DNA from: Tetrahymena elliotti 4EA
Lineage: Eukaryota > Ciliophora > Oligohymenophorea > Hymenostomatida > Tetrahymenidae
DNA: 64,000 nucleotides
Direction of reading: 5' to 3'
Assembly (NCBI GenBank): GCA_000231825.2
Contig: JH720298.1
Span: 1,079,974-1,143,973, forward strand
Positions 52,027-62,394 of the stretch are shown here, one piece after another. Numbering within the stretch: the stretch's first letter is position 1; each line of letters opens with the position of its first letter. Both the position numbers and the translations under genes were made by a program. The notes beneath the pieces are model-generated. The model was not told where the DNA came from. It saw only the letters and a list, made by a program, of their open reading frames with translations, and searched no databases.

Positions 52027-54867
52027 ATGAAGATCGGATTCATAGAAACAATTAAAAGAGTTGGCAAAAATTTGGGAGCCACCAAGGAAGAGAAATTCAG
52101 AGTTTTGGCAAAGAAAACCACTATTCCTAACAGAAGATTGAAGGATGATTCATAAGCTCATAAGAGAATGCCTCCTCTTGAATAATTTAGAACTTACACT
52201 AAGCAAATTCTCCCTCAAATGGAATAATCTATTGAAATCAGTATGTTATAGAAATAATTCCAAGAAATTAAGAGTGAAGAACTCAAATAAGATTTGATTC
52301 GTGCTTATACTCGTCGTCGTATAAAAGATTTAGCCAATTAATTCTCCAAACTTGATGACTACAAGAAATAGGAAGATTCCATGAGACATCATGATTTGCC
52401 TGAATTGAATGTCTACTCATTCGTTCCCATTGGCGATCATGATTACGAAGATGTAGGCAAATACACGATGTTCCCTGCAACTGATATTCAAAAATACTTC
52501 CTCAACAACTAAATGTTTGGTGAATACTTTGAAGTTGAGTTCTATCGTACTAGAAAGTTCGGTGTTATGATTTCAGAAGAAGTAATAATAACAAATTTTT
52601 TTTCTTCTTGATAGGCAACAGTAGAAATAGTGATTGTTCATTACTGCACATAAATCAAATCACAAAAAATACTCAATTACAAATAATTTCCTCTAAAATC
52701 GATTTGCTTTCATTAAAATATAAACAGTTTCTATTAACAATCAGTACAAATAAAACTATCAAAATAGCTTGCTATCTATTTAGTTAAAATTGAAGAATCT
52801 TAAAATATCTTTTTTAATTAAATCTTAAAATAAACTCTATTTGTTTGTTTTTTCGTTAAACTAAACTTAAATATAGATAGGTTAGTGATTTAAAATAGCA
52901 TTTTAAGGTCTTGGTTAAAGCAAATAATCAGCAAATAGTCTAGCAACAAATATCAGTATACCAAGCTAACATCAATTAATCAATCATTCGAATTAAATGA
53001 ACAATCAATTACTTCTATTACAGAAAGGAATTTTAACTTAAAGCTAATATCAAGAAATATATTTAAATTAGCATAAATAAAATAAAGATTTTAAAATTAA
53101 TTATATACTTTTAAAAAATGAAATTAGGGAGCTAAGATTGTGAATCACTTGCAACACATTTAAGATAATAAAGAAAATCCTTTAAATTATATTAACTTAT
53201 TCAAGAGATATCCTACTGAAAAAATAAAAGAAAAGATTATTGAAGATGAAGACATTTATCCTAGTCTCTTCCACGATTTAGGTAAATTGAATAAGAAAAA
53301 TTAAAGCTTTAACTTACTTATTTGTTTATAATTTTAATACAGCCAAAGCTGCTATTGAAGAATTGGAAGCTTATAGAAATAACACTCTCTTTGAAAGACT
53401 TTTCTGCTTACCAAGTTTGTTTGATTTAACTATTAATGTTATCTTGAGAGAATTAGGTGAAAATCCAAATGCCCTTCTTCCTCTCTTCTTAAAGTAATAA
53501 GAATAGGTTGATAATGCTTAATTCACTGGCAAGAAAGTATTCAATCAACTCTTCGAATAGATTTTCAAATAAATTAATGAAAGAGCTCACCCCGAATTCT
53601 CCAATCCCCAACAATATAAATAATTCCTTGAAGATATTTGTAAATAAATATTCAAGATTCTAAACCAGTTATATTTATCAATCATTTTTTATGTTTAGAA
53701 AAATTCTAAATTAGCATCAAGGATTGCACTGAACACGAAATTGATTTAATTAAATACTGCAAGGAACCCAGATGGATTCCCAGAAATATTAAAAAGTACT
53801 CTTTGAGAAAGTTTATTGGATTCAACTCTGGTGCTCTCTTATACGGTGATAGTGGTTCTGGTATATAAAAATGATTATTCAATTTAGTATCAATTAATAT
53901 TAATTTGTATTTTATTTGTAAAGGAAAAAGTGGTGCTTTACTTTATGTTACTATGTGGGCTCATTACAAGAAATGGATTGTTCTAAATGTTCCAAGTGCC
54001 TTTAATTGGACTTAAAAGGAATGGAAGTTCGTTAGACATCCTAGAACTGGTCTTTATATTTAAAATGAATTAGCTTAAGATTGGTTGAAATCTTTCAAGC
54101 ATGCCAACGGAGATTTGTTAAAATAGATCCCAGTTAACATGGACATTTACGGTTTCTACAATTTATCTGGCTAACACGATAAGGAATGTGATGCCGTCCC
54201 TGATCTCTATTATAAGGATAGAAAGGTTAACTTCGAAGAACACAAAAAATTCTTGACTGAAGAAGAAAACATTATCGATGGTGAAACAAACAAAGATTTC
54301 AGAGTTAGACTAAAAGAAAAACTCACCAATCCTCTTACAGTTATTGATATTATTGATTATGGTCTTGAAAACGAATTCTTTGCAACTAATGCCTTGTATG
54401 AAGTTCTTGAACAAGTTCGTTCTTAAGACAAATTCTGCGTTTTAAAAGTAATTGATGGCTATAATTTCATGTACAAACGTTCTATCTATCCCTCTTTCAG
54501 ATATGCTACTGATACTTAATTAAGATCTACAGTCCCTCCCTACCACTTGACTGTACCAAGAGCTTTCTTGAATTTCGATGGCCATAAATTTAAAAATGGT
54601 TTCGTTCTTTGTGCCTCCAGTGTTAAAAATTTCCACAAGCACGTCTTTGGTCCTGAATCCATTGACTTCCCTCTTGGTTATTCCCACGAAATGAGGGGCT
54701 TACCTCTCGATGACTTCAGAATTATGTGTCACTACTACCTTCAAAATGATTTCTGGCTTGCTGATAATGTTGCTAAGAACTCTTCCGATTTCCTCTGGAT
54801 GCATTCCCAAGGTAACTGGGCACAAGCACATAAGGTTATGCTCGGTCACTAACTTGATACTATGTGA
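52027..54867 (+). CDS. Mitochondrial ribosomal small-subunit GTP-binding protein mS29 (DAP3)
   Basis: Exons 52027-52581, 53128-53281, 53343-53639, 53699-53860 and 53924-54867: 703 aa. mS29/DAP3 is the GTP-binding protein of the mitochondrial small ribosomal subunit. The P-loop LLYGDSGSGKSGALLYVT (Walker A about residues 384-392) is split by the fourth intron. Downstream are WKFVRHPRTGLYIQNELAQ, VPVNMD-type strands, VIDGYNFMYKRSIY (Walker B-like region) and a conserved aromatic C-terminus. The N-terminal 380 residues are an extension larger than in animals (about 400 aa in total), as is common for ciliate mitoribosomal proteins. Codon use in exons 1 and 5 favours C-ending codons (TTC, ATC, CTC, TCC, CGT), unlike neighbours, a sign of high expression. 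The 546-nt first intron is less certain than the others. N-terminal basic residues could act as a targeting signal. Confidence 0.88.
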
Positions 54868-55676
54868 GAAAATTAACAACTATTTTAACTAATTTAAAGT
54901 TTTTCTATAATCTTATAATCTGTTAATAAATATTTATGGTATGCTTTACAATTCGATTATAGTCTAAAACTTCTTTAAACTAAATTATGATTTTTAAGCT
55001 TGTTAATTCATTATTTATTTATTTGGTTATGATCACCTATTTTAAATAATCAATCAATCTACCTTTCGATCTGCTCAAAAATTTTATTTCAAGTATTTGT
55101 AATCGATAAATCAATCATACATGCATATGAGACTACCCTATTATTTCTATTTAAATTTTTGATACAATATGCTAACTAGATATCCATCCATCCTAAGAAG
55201 GTGATTAGTTGATCTACTTATACTTTGTTTATTCATTATCTCATACCCATGTTATATTTTTAAAAATCATGTAAAAAATATATATTTCATTTATTTTTGT
55301 TCATTGGTATGAGTTAATTACTATGTATTTAAATTGAATGATCTCATTTATTTTCATCAAAAAACTAAGAAAAATATTTTTGAATTCATAAAATAAATCA
55401 AAAAGAAGTAAATTTCACATTTTATAATGATTAGATCAATAGCAAAGCAAAATAGACAAAACTTTGTTAAAGTTTTGTAAATTTATTAAAAAAATAAATA
55501 ATTAACTTTTATTAAGAACTTTTAGAAAGGAATATTTTGAATAAAAAGATAGAATTGAGTATTTTAATTAATTAAATTAGTTACAAATTTATTAGAATAT
55601 ATAATTTAAGTTTTTAATAATAAAATTTAGCAATTAACATATTTGTTTAACTGATTGTTTGGGAATTTATCAGCTA
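54868..55676. other. Convergent intergenic region, no gene seen
   Basis: About 800 bases between the ends of the mS29 gene (plus) and the coiled-coil gene (minus). AT-rich, with no structure beyond short T/A runs. Confidence 0.6.
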
Positions 55677-58600
55677 TCAAATATCATATAACATTTTATT
55701 TTAGGCCAAGAAATTGATATTATCTTAAGTTAATTATACCTTTTATCCACAATCATCTAATACGAATTTACCATTATCGTCTAATAGGTAGCCATCATCA
55801 TCTAATTAATATTCAATTTCTTCTCCTGCTTCACTTTTTGAAACTGAAGAATCAAATCCCCCTTAATTTTTAAATGAATGATTTTGAGAAATATAAAAAT
55901 AATATTTTAAATTACATTTTGGTTTGAAGTTTTCATCATTTTCATTTTCGATTAGACCTTATAAATTTTATTAGCCCTAGATTTATGAAGAGAAATTGGA
56001 TTTTCCTTTGCTCTAAACCATGAAATTGAATCCTTCGTTAGTAATTTTATGCTTTGGTGTATTTTTATTTTTAGATGGAGTATCATGGTTATATCTTAAT
56101 TCTTATTTAGGCATATTTATCTTAAAGTTTTCATAGTCTTCATAACTGTTTTATTTAGTCTATTTGTTCAGATTAATTTATAAAGGCTCAATTTTATTAA
56201 TCATGTAATTGCTATTAATAGATTGAGTATAATCTTCTTTCATTATTTTTGATTCCTCTTTTTAGTTTGAATATTCTTATTCTGACTCTTAAATTGTATT
56301 AAGTCTTTTGTGATTTGCATTGTTTATTGCTGGATTACTTATACCCATACTAGAGGATTACTATTATTGCTATTAACTTATTTGATTCTTATTCATTGGT
56401 TCAGTTGCAGGTTTAAAATTTTAATTTTATTATAATTGATAGTTTTAAATTTTATCTTACTAGGTTGCACTTTATACTTAATTTAAATTCTACTATGGTT
56501 GTTAGTATTAGTTCTGATATTATTGTTATTATTAAACTTATTATTATTATTATTACAATTATTGTTGTTACTAAAATGGTGAAATTGAGTTGCCTTGTAC
56601 ATTTGTTTGCCCTTAAGAAATAACTTCTCTTTGCATAAAATCCATAGTATCTTTTAAACGGAAATTAGAAATATTAGATTATTCCTCATCTGAATTACTG
56701 TCACTCATCTAGTTATTATCATCAAATACTTCTACATTTTCATTAACTTTTACTGATAATTTAGAGTCTAAGATAGGCTAAGGAATAGAATAATATCCTT
56801 ACTAGCTCTAAAAGCTCTCTTTGTTTGGCATAGTTGCAAATTCAACTTGATCTGATTCCTATTAAACATTTAAGAAATGAGTTTAAAATGAATGAATAAA
56901 TGAATGATTCAATTAAATTATTTTTTTTTGACTTTTTAAAAAGAAAATGTTTGAAAAAGAATAATTTGAATACTGTTTTTTATGTAATCATTTAATCAGA
57001 TTGAGGTGCTTAGCTATCAAATATAGCTTTTTACTCTGGCTTTGAAGATATTTGATTTCTGCTTGGAGATGGATCAATATTTCTATTTTATCTAATGGGT
57101 TGCTGTAAATAATTATTAGAAACAGGAGGTAATTGATGGTAGTCTTCTCCAAATATTTTCTTTTTCTTCTTTTAGATTTGCTACTATTACTAGCTTTGAG
57201 TATACTAACTGCTGTCATTGTGATTAGATGATGAGTAAGGTAGACTTGGAGCAGTCTCTTAAAATATATTGAAATAATCATTGTTATTTAAATTAGTATG
57301 CTTAGATGGTGAATATGACATTCTTCCATTATTGTTCATACTTTGATAACTAGCAGGTGTAGGTTGCTATTTATAGGAAGGATTTGTTTTTTGATTAGGA
57401 TTTGGAGTAGAAGGAAAACTGTTTTAATTTGAATCTTTCTTAAGGAATATTTTGTTGTTATCTTTCACTTCAAATTCAGCACTCTACATGGTTCCAATAG
57501 TGCTTATTCTTTCTGCATTTTACAAATTCATGCCACCTCCAAAGCTAAAAGGATTTTTTTACTATTTCTAAGTACTATCACTGCTGCTACCACCACTTTC
57601 TAAAAATAAATTTAAATCTTGATTTGTAATATTTAATCTATTCTGCACAGCCTTAGAGAACCCACTGATATATCTTTATATCTCTTCAATCTTTTATTTA
57701 AATTTAATTTATCAAAAAGAGTTTTATAAATATTTTGCTTATTAATAATTTGAGTAGAATTCATAATAACAAATTTGATATATTAAACTAATGCTCTCAC
57801 TTTAAAATTTTATTTGAGAAAAAACAGTAATTTTGAATGGAGTAATATTTAATAATTTTTAATTAGTTAATTATTTAATGGATGAAGAGATTATCAAATA
57901 AGACTACCTTTAAAATTTATTAGACTCAGATTAGCTCTTAAGAAAATAATCTGAAAATTTATATGATTGATTGCTTCAAAAAAATCAAAACTAACTTTGA
58001 AAAATAGGAATTTTCATAAAATTTATTAATAGATTTATGTTTTTATCTAGCTAATAGTCATATTAATATTAGGATTTTCTTTTTACTGCATTATTTATTC
58101 ATTAGATAATGTCTTAAAATTTACTTAGGATATTATTATGATATAAAAAATAACTATTTTTAAATTTTAATCTCTTAAAATGAATTATAAAATGAATAGT
58201 AATATCTCAAAATAATACCAAACAAAAATTTGTTTGTAAATATAAATATTCAATGAATTATTTCATCAAAAATAAAGAATTAATTGATTACCTATCCTTC
58301 AAATATCTTATCTTTGTAGTTTTGATTGCTGATCAAGTTGTTAGAATTCTGACTTAAGCTATTTTTTAAGAACTATAAAGTATTCTAATTGATTTCAACC
58401 ATTTTTGAGTCTAACTATTTATTTATTTTTAAAGATAAAATAAAAATTATCAATTCATTTTTTTATTGATGTTTATGTCAATATAAATCTATGAAAGAAT
58501 ATTTGAAATAAAATAATTACATCTTCTTTGTTTTTTCTTAACTGCTATTTAATTTACTAAATTTCTTAGGAAAAAGTGGCTAATTAAGAATTAAATCCTG

Positions 58601-59508
58601 TCATATCATCAAGGTTCTATAGTTTTTAGATTTATTAAATTTTATTGTTGATATTTTAAATATCTGAGTCCAATTTTTTGAGTGCTTGGCCTTCATTCAA
58701 CTTATTATCTTTCATATCTAGCTGTAATTAAAGCCTTTAATTTAAATTAGTAATTTTTGCATCCAATCTTTATTCTAATTCATTGCAATAATCATATATC
58801 CTATTTTCTTTCTCATAGAGTTAATTTTCTAGAGTATGTTTTTACTCATGAATCATTTTAGTGAATTTTTAGTTCATCTGCTCTAATTCTAAACGAAAAT
58901 TCTGCTCTATTTCTGATATTTAATTTCTCATCATTAGAGACTGCTTATCTGTTAATTCTTTATTTCTGTATTGCTAATCTTTGATTTCTTTTCCTAATTC
59001 TTTAATGAAATTAGTATGATCGTTTAAACTTGAGTTGACATACTACAAAACTAAATTTCTTTCTTTATGAAGTTCCTTATTTATTGTCTCATTTAATTAA
59101 CTTTCTTCCCTTAAATAGAAAATCAACTTAATTTATCTCATTATTTATCAAATTAAATTAATTTACAACTAAACAGTTCCTGACATCATACTTATAGAAT
59201 CCTCATCTTATTTTGTATTTGTGCTTTCCATTTTTTTATTCAGAAACCCTAAAATTATATTAAGTTCATTTAAAAAATAATATCTTTCCATTTAAAATAT
59301 ATTTGCTGCTTTAAATTTGAAATTTGAATGATAATAGTCTACCTGTAAAGTTATCATTCTTTTTTTATGTTTTAGTTGAACTTGAGTTCTACTTGCTTGG
59401 AGAAGGTATTTGAACACTAAATCTAGGGAAATTGCTAGGAAGATTGTTCTAAGGCTATTCCTTTTCAGACCCTTATCTCTACTAAGAGATTTAAGAATTA
59501 TTTTACAT
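55677..59508 (-). CDS. Coiled-coil, polyglutamine-rich protein of unknown function
   Basis: Minus-strand exons 59508-59343, 59248-59175, 59126-58521, 58414-58292, 57690-56974 and 56858-55677 give 955 aa. I do not recognise the family. The N-terminus is Ser/Gln/Pro-rich (MQNNSQISQQRQGSEKEQPQ). Residues about 80-320 form a long coiled coil (NKELTDKQSLMMRNQISEIE and similar heptads). The C-terminal 600 residues are Ser/Asn/Gln-rich and disordered-looking, with a polyglutamine tract and FSFGGG. The extreme C-terminus is acidic and repetitive (LDDDGYLLDDNGKFVLDD). A 54-nt segment at about 55877-55930 could be a further in-frame intron. Splice phases all agree. The layout would suit a cytoskeletal or basal-body scaffold, but this is speculation. 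Confidence 0.7.
56516..56571 (-). repeat. (TAA)n tract encoding polyglutamine
   Basis: A trinucleotide run inside the coiled-coil gene. Read on the minus strand, it is mostly consecutive TAA codons, which mean Gln in this code, interrupted by single Leu and Val codons. In the standard code it would be a row of stops. Confidence 0.85.
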
Positions 59509-60013
59509 AATCACTATCTAAGTAACTAACTAATTGCTAATAAAACTTTTTTGATGTAAATAATATCTGATAAATAATTAGATTGTTTTTGTAAATTTAA
59601 TTGTAATTCAAATAGATAAATATTTATTTATTTTTTGTTTATACAAAAATTAATTCTTAGAAATATGTGATTATTATGTTTTTTTATCTAATGTTAATAT
59701 AATTTGTATTAAAATATTCCTTTCATCAAATAATAAAGCAAAATTTTTTAATTTTGTTTTTCATTCACTGCTTTCTCCAATAAATAGAATTATATATATC
59801 CAAATAACTTAAATTCTATTCAAATAGACTAAAAAATATATCTTTGCTTAAATTAAACCAGCAATTTTTTGAAAAATATTCGCTAAAAAATTTAATAAGA
59901 CATCTTCATCAAATAAAGTCAAATTTAAATAATTTTTTTTAGTTGAAGAAACATTAAATTCTAATTTATCCTATTTTCATTAAAGAATAAATTTAATTAA
60001 ATTCTTTTGTTAA
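59509..60013. other. Intergenic, no gene seen
   Basis: About 500 AT-rich bases between the start of the coiled-coil gene and the tRNA. Its left part should be the promoter of the minus-strand gene. Confidence 0.6.
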
Positions 60014-60086
60014 GCCTTTATAGCTCAGCTGGGAGAGCGTAAGACTGAAGATCTTACGGTCCTCGGTTCGATCCCGAGTGAAGGCA
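60014..60086 (+). tRNA. tRNA-Phe (anticodon GAA)
   Basis: Complete 73-nt cloverleaf with no intron. Acceptor GCCTTTA pairs with TGAAGGC, followed by discriminator A. D arm GCTC-AGCTGGGA-GAGC. Anticodon arm TAAGA-CTGAAGA-TCTTA with anticodon GAA at 60047-60049. Five-base variable loop. T arm CTCGG-TTCGATC-CCGAG. Internal A and B box promoter sequences are intact. CCA is not encoded, as expected for a eukaryotic nuclear tRNA. Confidence 0.97.
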
Positions 60087-60093
60087 TTTTTTT
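60087..60093 (+). terminator. RNA polymerase III T-run terminator
   Basis: Seven consecutive T residues directly follow the tRNA discriminator base, the usual Pol III stop signal. Confidence 0.85.
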
Positions 60094-61153
60094 AGTTTTA
60101 GAAATTTGAAATTATTTTTTTCATTAATCAAAAAAAACAGATGAAAATATTAATCGCAAAGAAATTATTTTCAGAAAAAAAAACAATAACAAAGCTTATT
60201 TGACCAAATTTAATTTTTTGATAATTTACTATTAATTAAAGGTTAAAAAAAGCTCATAATATTAAAAAAATATTCATAATTCATTAATCTTTTTATGAAA
60301 TTATCCAAAATCATACAAAGAAACAAACAAATATTTATTAAAATTTTTGATTTAAAATTAATTTAAAGTAAATGTTAAATAAGTATTTTCTTACAGATGT
60401 TTTGTTGTAAATTTTGTTAAAATCTTTTGGTTGAAAACAAAGCTAATATTTTTATTGAAGATAAGTATTTTACAAGGAGTAATTTGTTTATTGATTTAAT
60501 AATTGATGTAAATTAGACATAATAAGTTGTAATGATTTCTTATTCAATATTATTCAATAGATAGATTTAGTTAAAAATTGATAGATCAATCTGAAAGTGA
60601 ATTCTTTATCAATTTAATAGATGATAGAAATGAATAAATTTTGTTGTTTGGAAATAAATGTTATAAATACAGCTAAACAAAATGAAAGAAAGACGAATTA
60701 AATATTATGTTTAAAGTTTTTTGATTGGTTGGTTAAAGTGGTTGATATTAATTAACTTAGAAAGTAATTTTATGAATATATTTATGTAGTAAAATCCTCT
60801 TAAGGTTGGTTTATTGGTTGGTTATCGTATTAATTAAGAATTGTATTTTAATATTTTTATTGAAATATTATCCCTGTTATTGAATTTTAAAGTGCCTTAT
60901 AAATTATTTAAATTTCTATTGATTTATTTATTATTATTTTAATTGTTGTTTATTGTTGGAGTAAATTAATTGATAAATAATTTTCATTTTAAAATAGAGT
61001 AAACTTGAATCATAATTATTATTTATTTTATTGTTATTATAAATAGAAGTTCATACTAATTGAGTCATTTATTTATTGATTTATTTCTAATTTATGGAGT
61101 TGCTGTTTATTTGAAGGTGATTAAATTAGTAGGAAAATATTAATTTGTTCACT
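60094..61153. other. AT-rich intergenic, no gene seen
   Basis: About 1 kb between the tRNA and the 3' end of HSCB. T-rich on the plus strand in its second half; no ORF with protein-like composition. Confidence 0.55.
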
Positions 61154-62394
61154 TCACTTCATGTGAATCATATGTTCTTGTCTTGATTTAATAGATTGTT
61201 AAGAAGATTAATTGTATCTCATTCTAACTAAGTATTCAGTTGCTTTTTGATAATCTTGTTATTTGAGGCATTGATCAATTTAGGAATTTATTTATTTTTG
61301 CTAGTCAGCTAATCTTTCTTAGATTTCTTAGAGTTAATCTTCTGTCTCACATTCTTCGATTTCCATTCTTTCCATCATAATTTCAGTTAAAAATTACTTA
61401 TTCTCGTCAATTTATTTTTCTAACTCTTATTTTTAGCCATGAGTGAGCAAATCAATCTATTATTATTTCAAAAACGGATTACTAATTTAGCAAATCAATT
61501 TGAATTCATTTATGATTTAAAAAAAAAGATTAAAATAATAAATACTAAGTATTCTGCTCTCTTCAAGTCATCTCTAAGGGTACTGTAAGCCTCATTGATG
61601 TAAGTGCTATAGGTTTCACTAAATTTCATAATTTTCTAGATTGAAAAATAATATTGTAAGTTAAGGCATTTAAAATTAATTGTGTACAAAATCTAATGAA
61701 TACAGAAAGAAGAAAAAAGTGAATAAATAAATAAATTAAATGGCTTAATAGAAAAGAGTATCTAAATTATTTATTAAGAATATTCTTTCTGTGTTTGTTT
61801 CTAAATAAATAAATGAACAATTATTTAAACTAGATAAAAAAATTAAAATCTACAGGGTTTCTTAAGCCATAAAACTTGTCAGGGTGAAAACTCTTTTACA
61901 AATCCTTATAGCGTAAGGTTAATTCCTAATGATCTATGTAGTATGATAAGTTCCTGTTTAATAAAAATAAAATTTAGATTATTTATGCCATATTTGTATG
62001 CAAGCAATTTATATCAAGAGAAAGCATCAAAATAACAAATTTTTATAAGTGAGAAAAGTAGATTTTATTGCCAAAAAGATATTTACATTTCAAATAATTT
62101 GAAATAATTCATTGAGGTTATGCTCTCTGAAGGGTCTTGCAAATGTTAGCAAGATCCACAAATAAAGAGATTAGACTAAAAGTTGCGAGAATTGCAATTC
62201 CAGCACTCAGACTGATTCTTAGAAATATCATAGATAACTGAAGAATTATTAGTATCGCGAATTATTTTATCTGTTTTGTTTTGCTTGGTTTCTACTTTAA
62301 TGGTGCTAAATTTGAATTGATAAGGCTTTATCGATAGGAGTTAATCAGAGACTCCCTTGTATTTAAAAATGGATTTGAGTGTTCTTTAAATCAT
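61154..62394 (-). CDS. Mitochondrial iron-sulfur cluster co-chaperone HSCB (HSC20)
   Basis: Minus-strand exons 62394-62087, 61953-61854, 61635-61546 and 61456-61154: 266 aa. HSCB is the J-protein that delivers the scaffold ISCU to the mitochondrial Hsp70 during Fe-S cluster transfer. The N-terminus (MIQRTLKSIFKYKGVSDQLL) is basic and free of acidic residues at first, as in a mitochondrial presequence. Next is a tetracysteine zinc finger, CWNC (64-67) and CGSC (79-82), as in animal HSCB, then NYFKLFEMNLSYYID leading into the J domain with HPDKF (HPD at 126-128) and INEAYSTLRDDLKRAEYL. The C-terminal three-helix domain has FLTEIMMERMEIEECETE and DYQKATEYLVRMRY. All splice junctions rebuild family-conserved residues, e.g. 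the Met split over intron 1. Identification is firm. Confidence 0.95.

Noticed and set aside
52283..52480. Minus-strand ORF of 65 aa
   Set aside because: Antisense shadow of the first mS29 exon.
54710..54892. Second plus-strand ORF overlapping the mS29 end
   Set aside because: Alternative frame of the last mS29 exon, whose own frame is strongly conserved.
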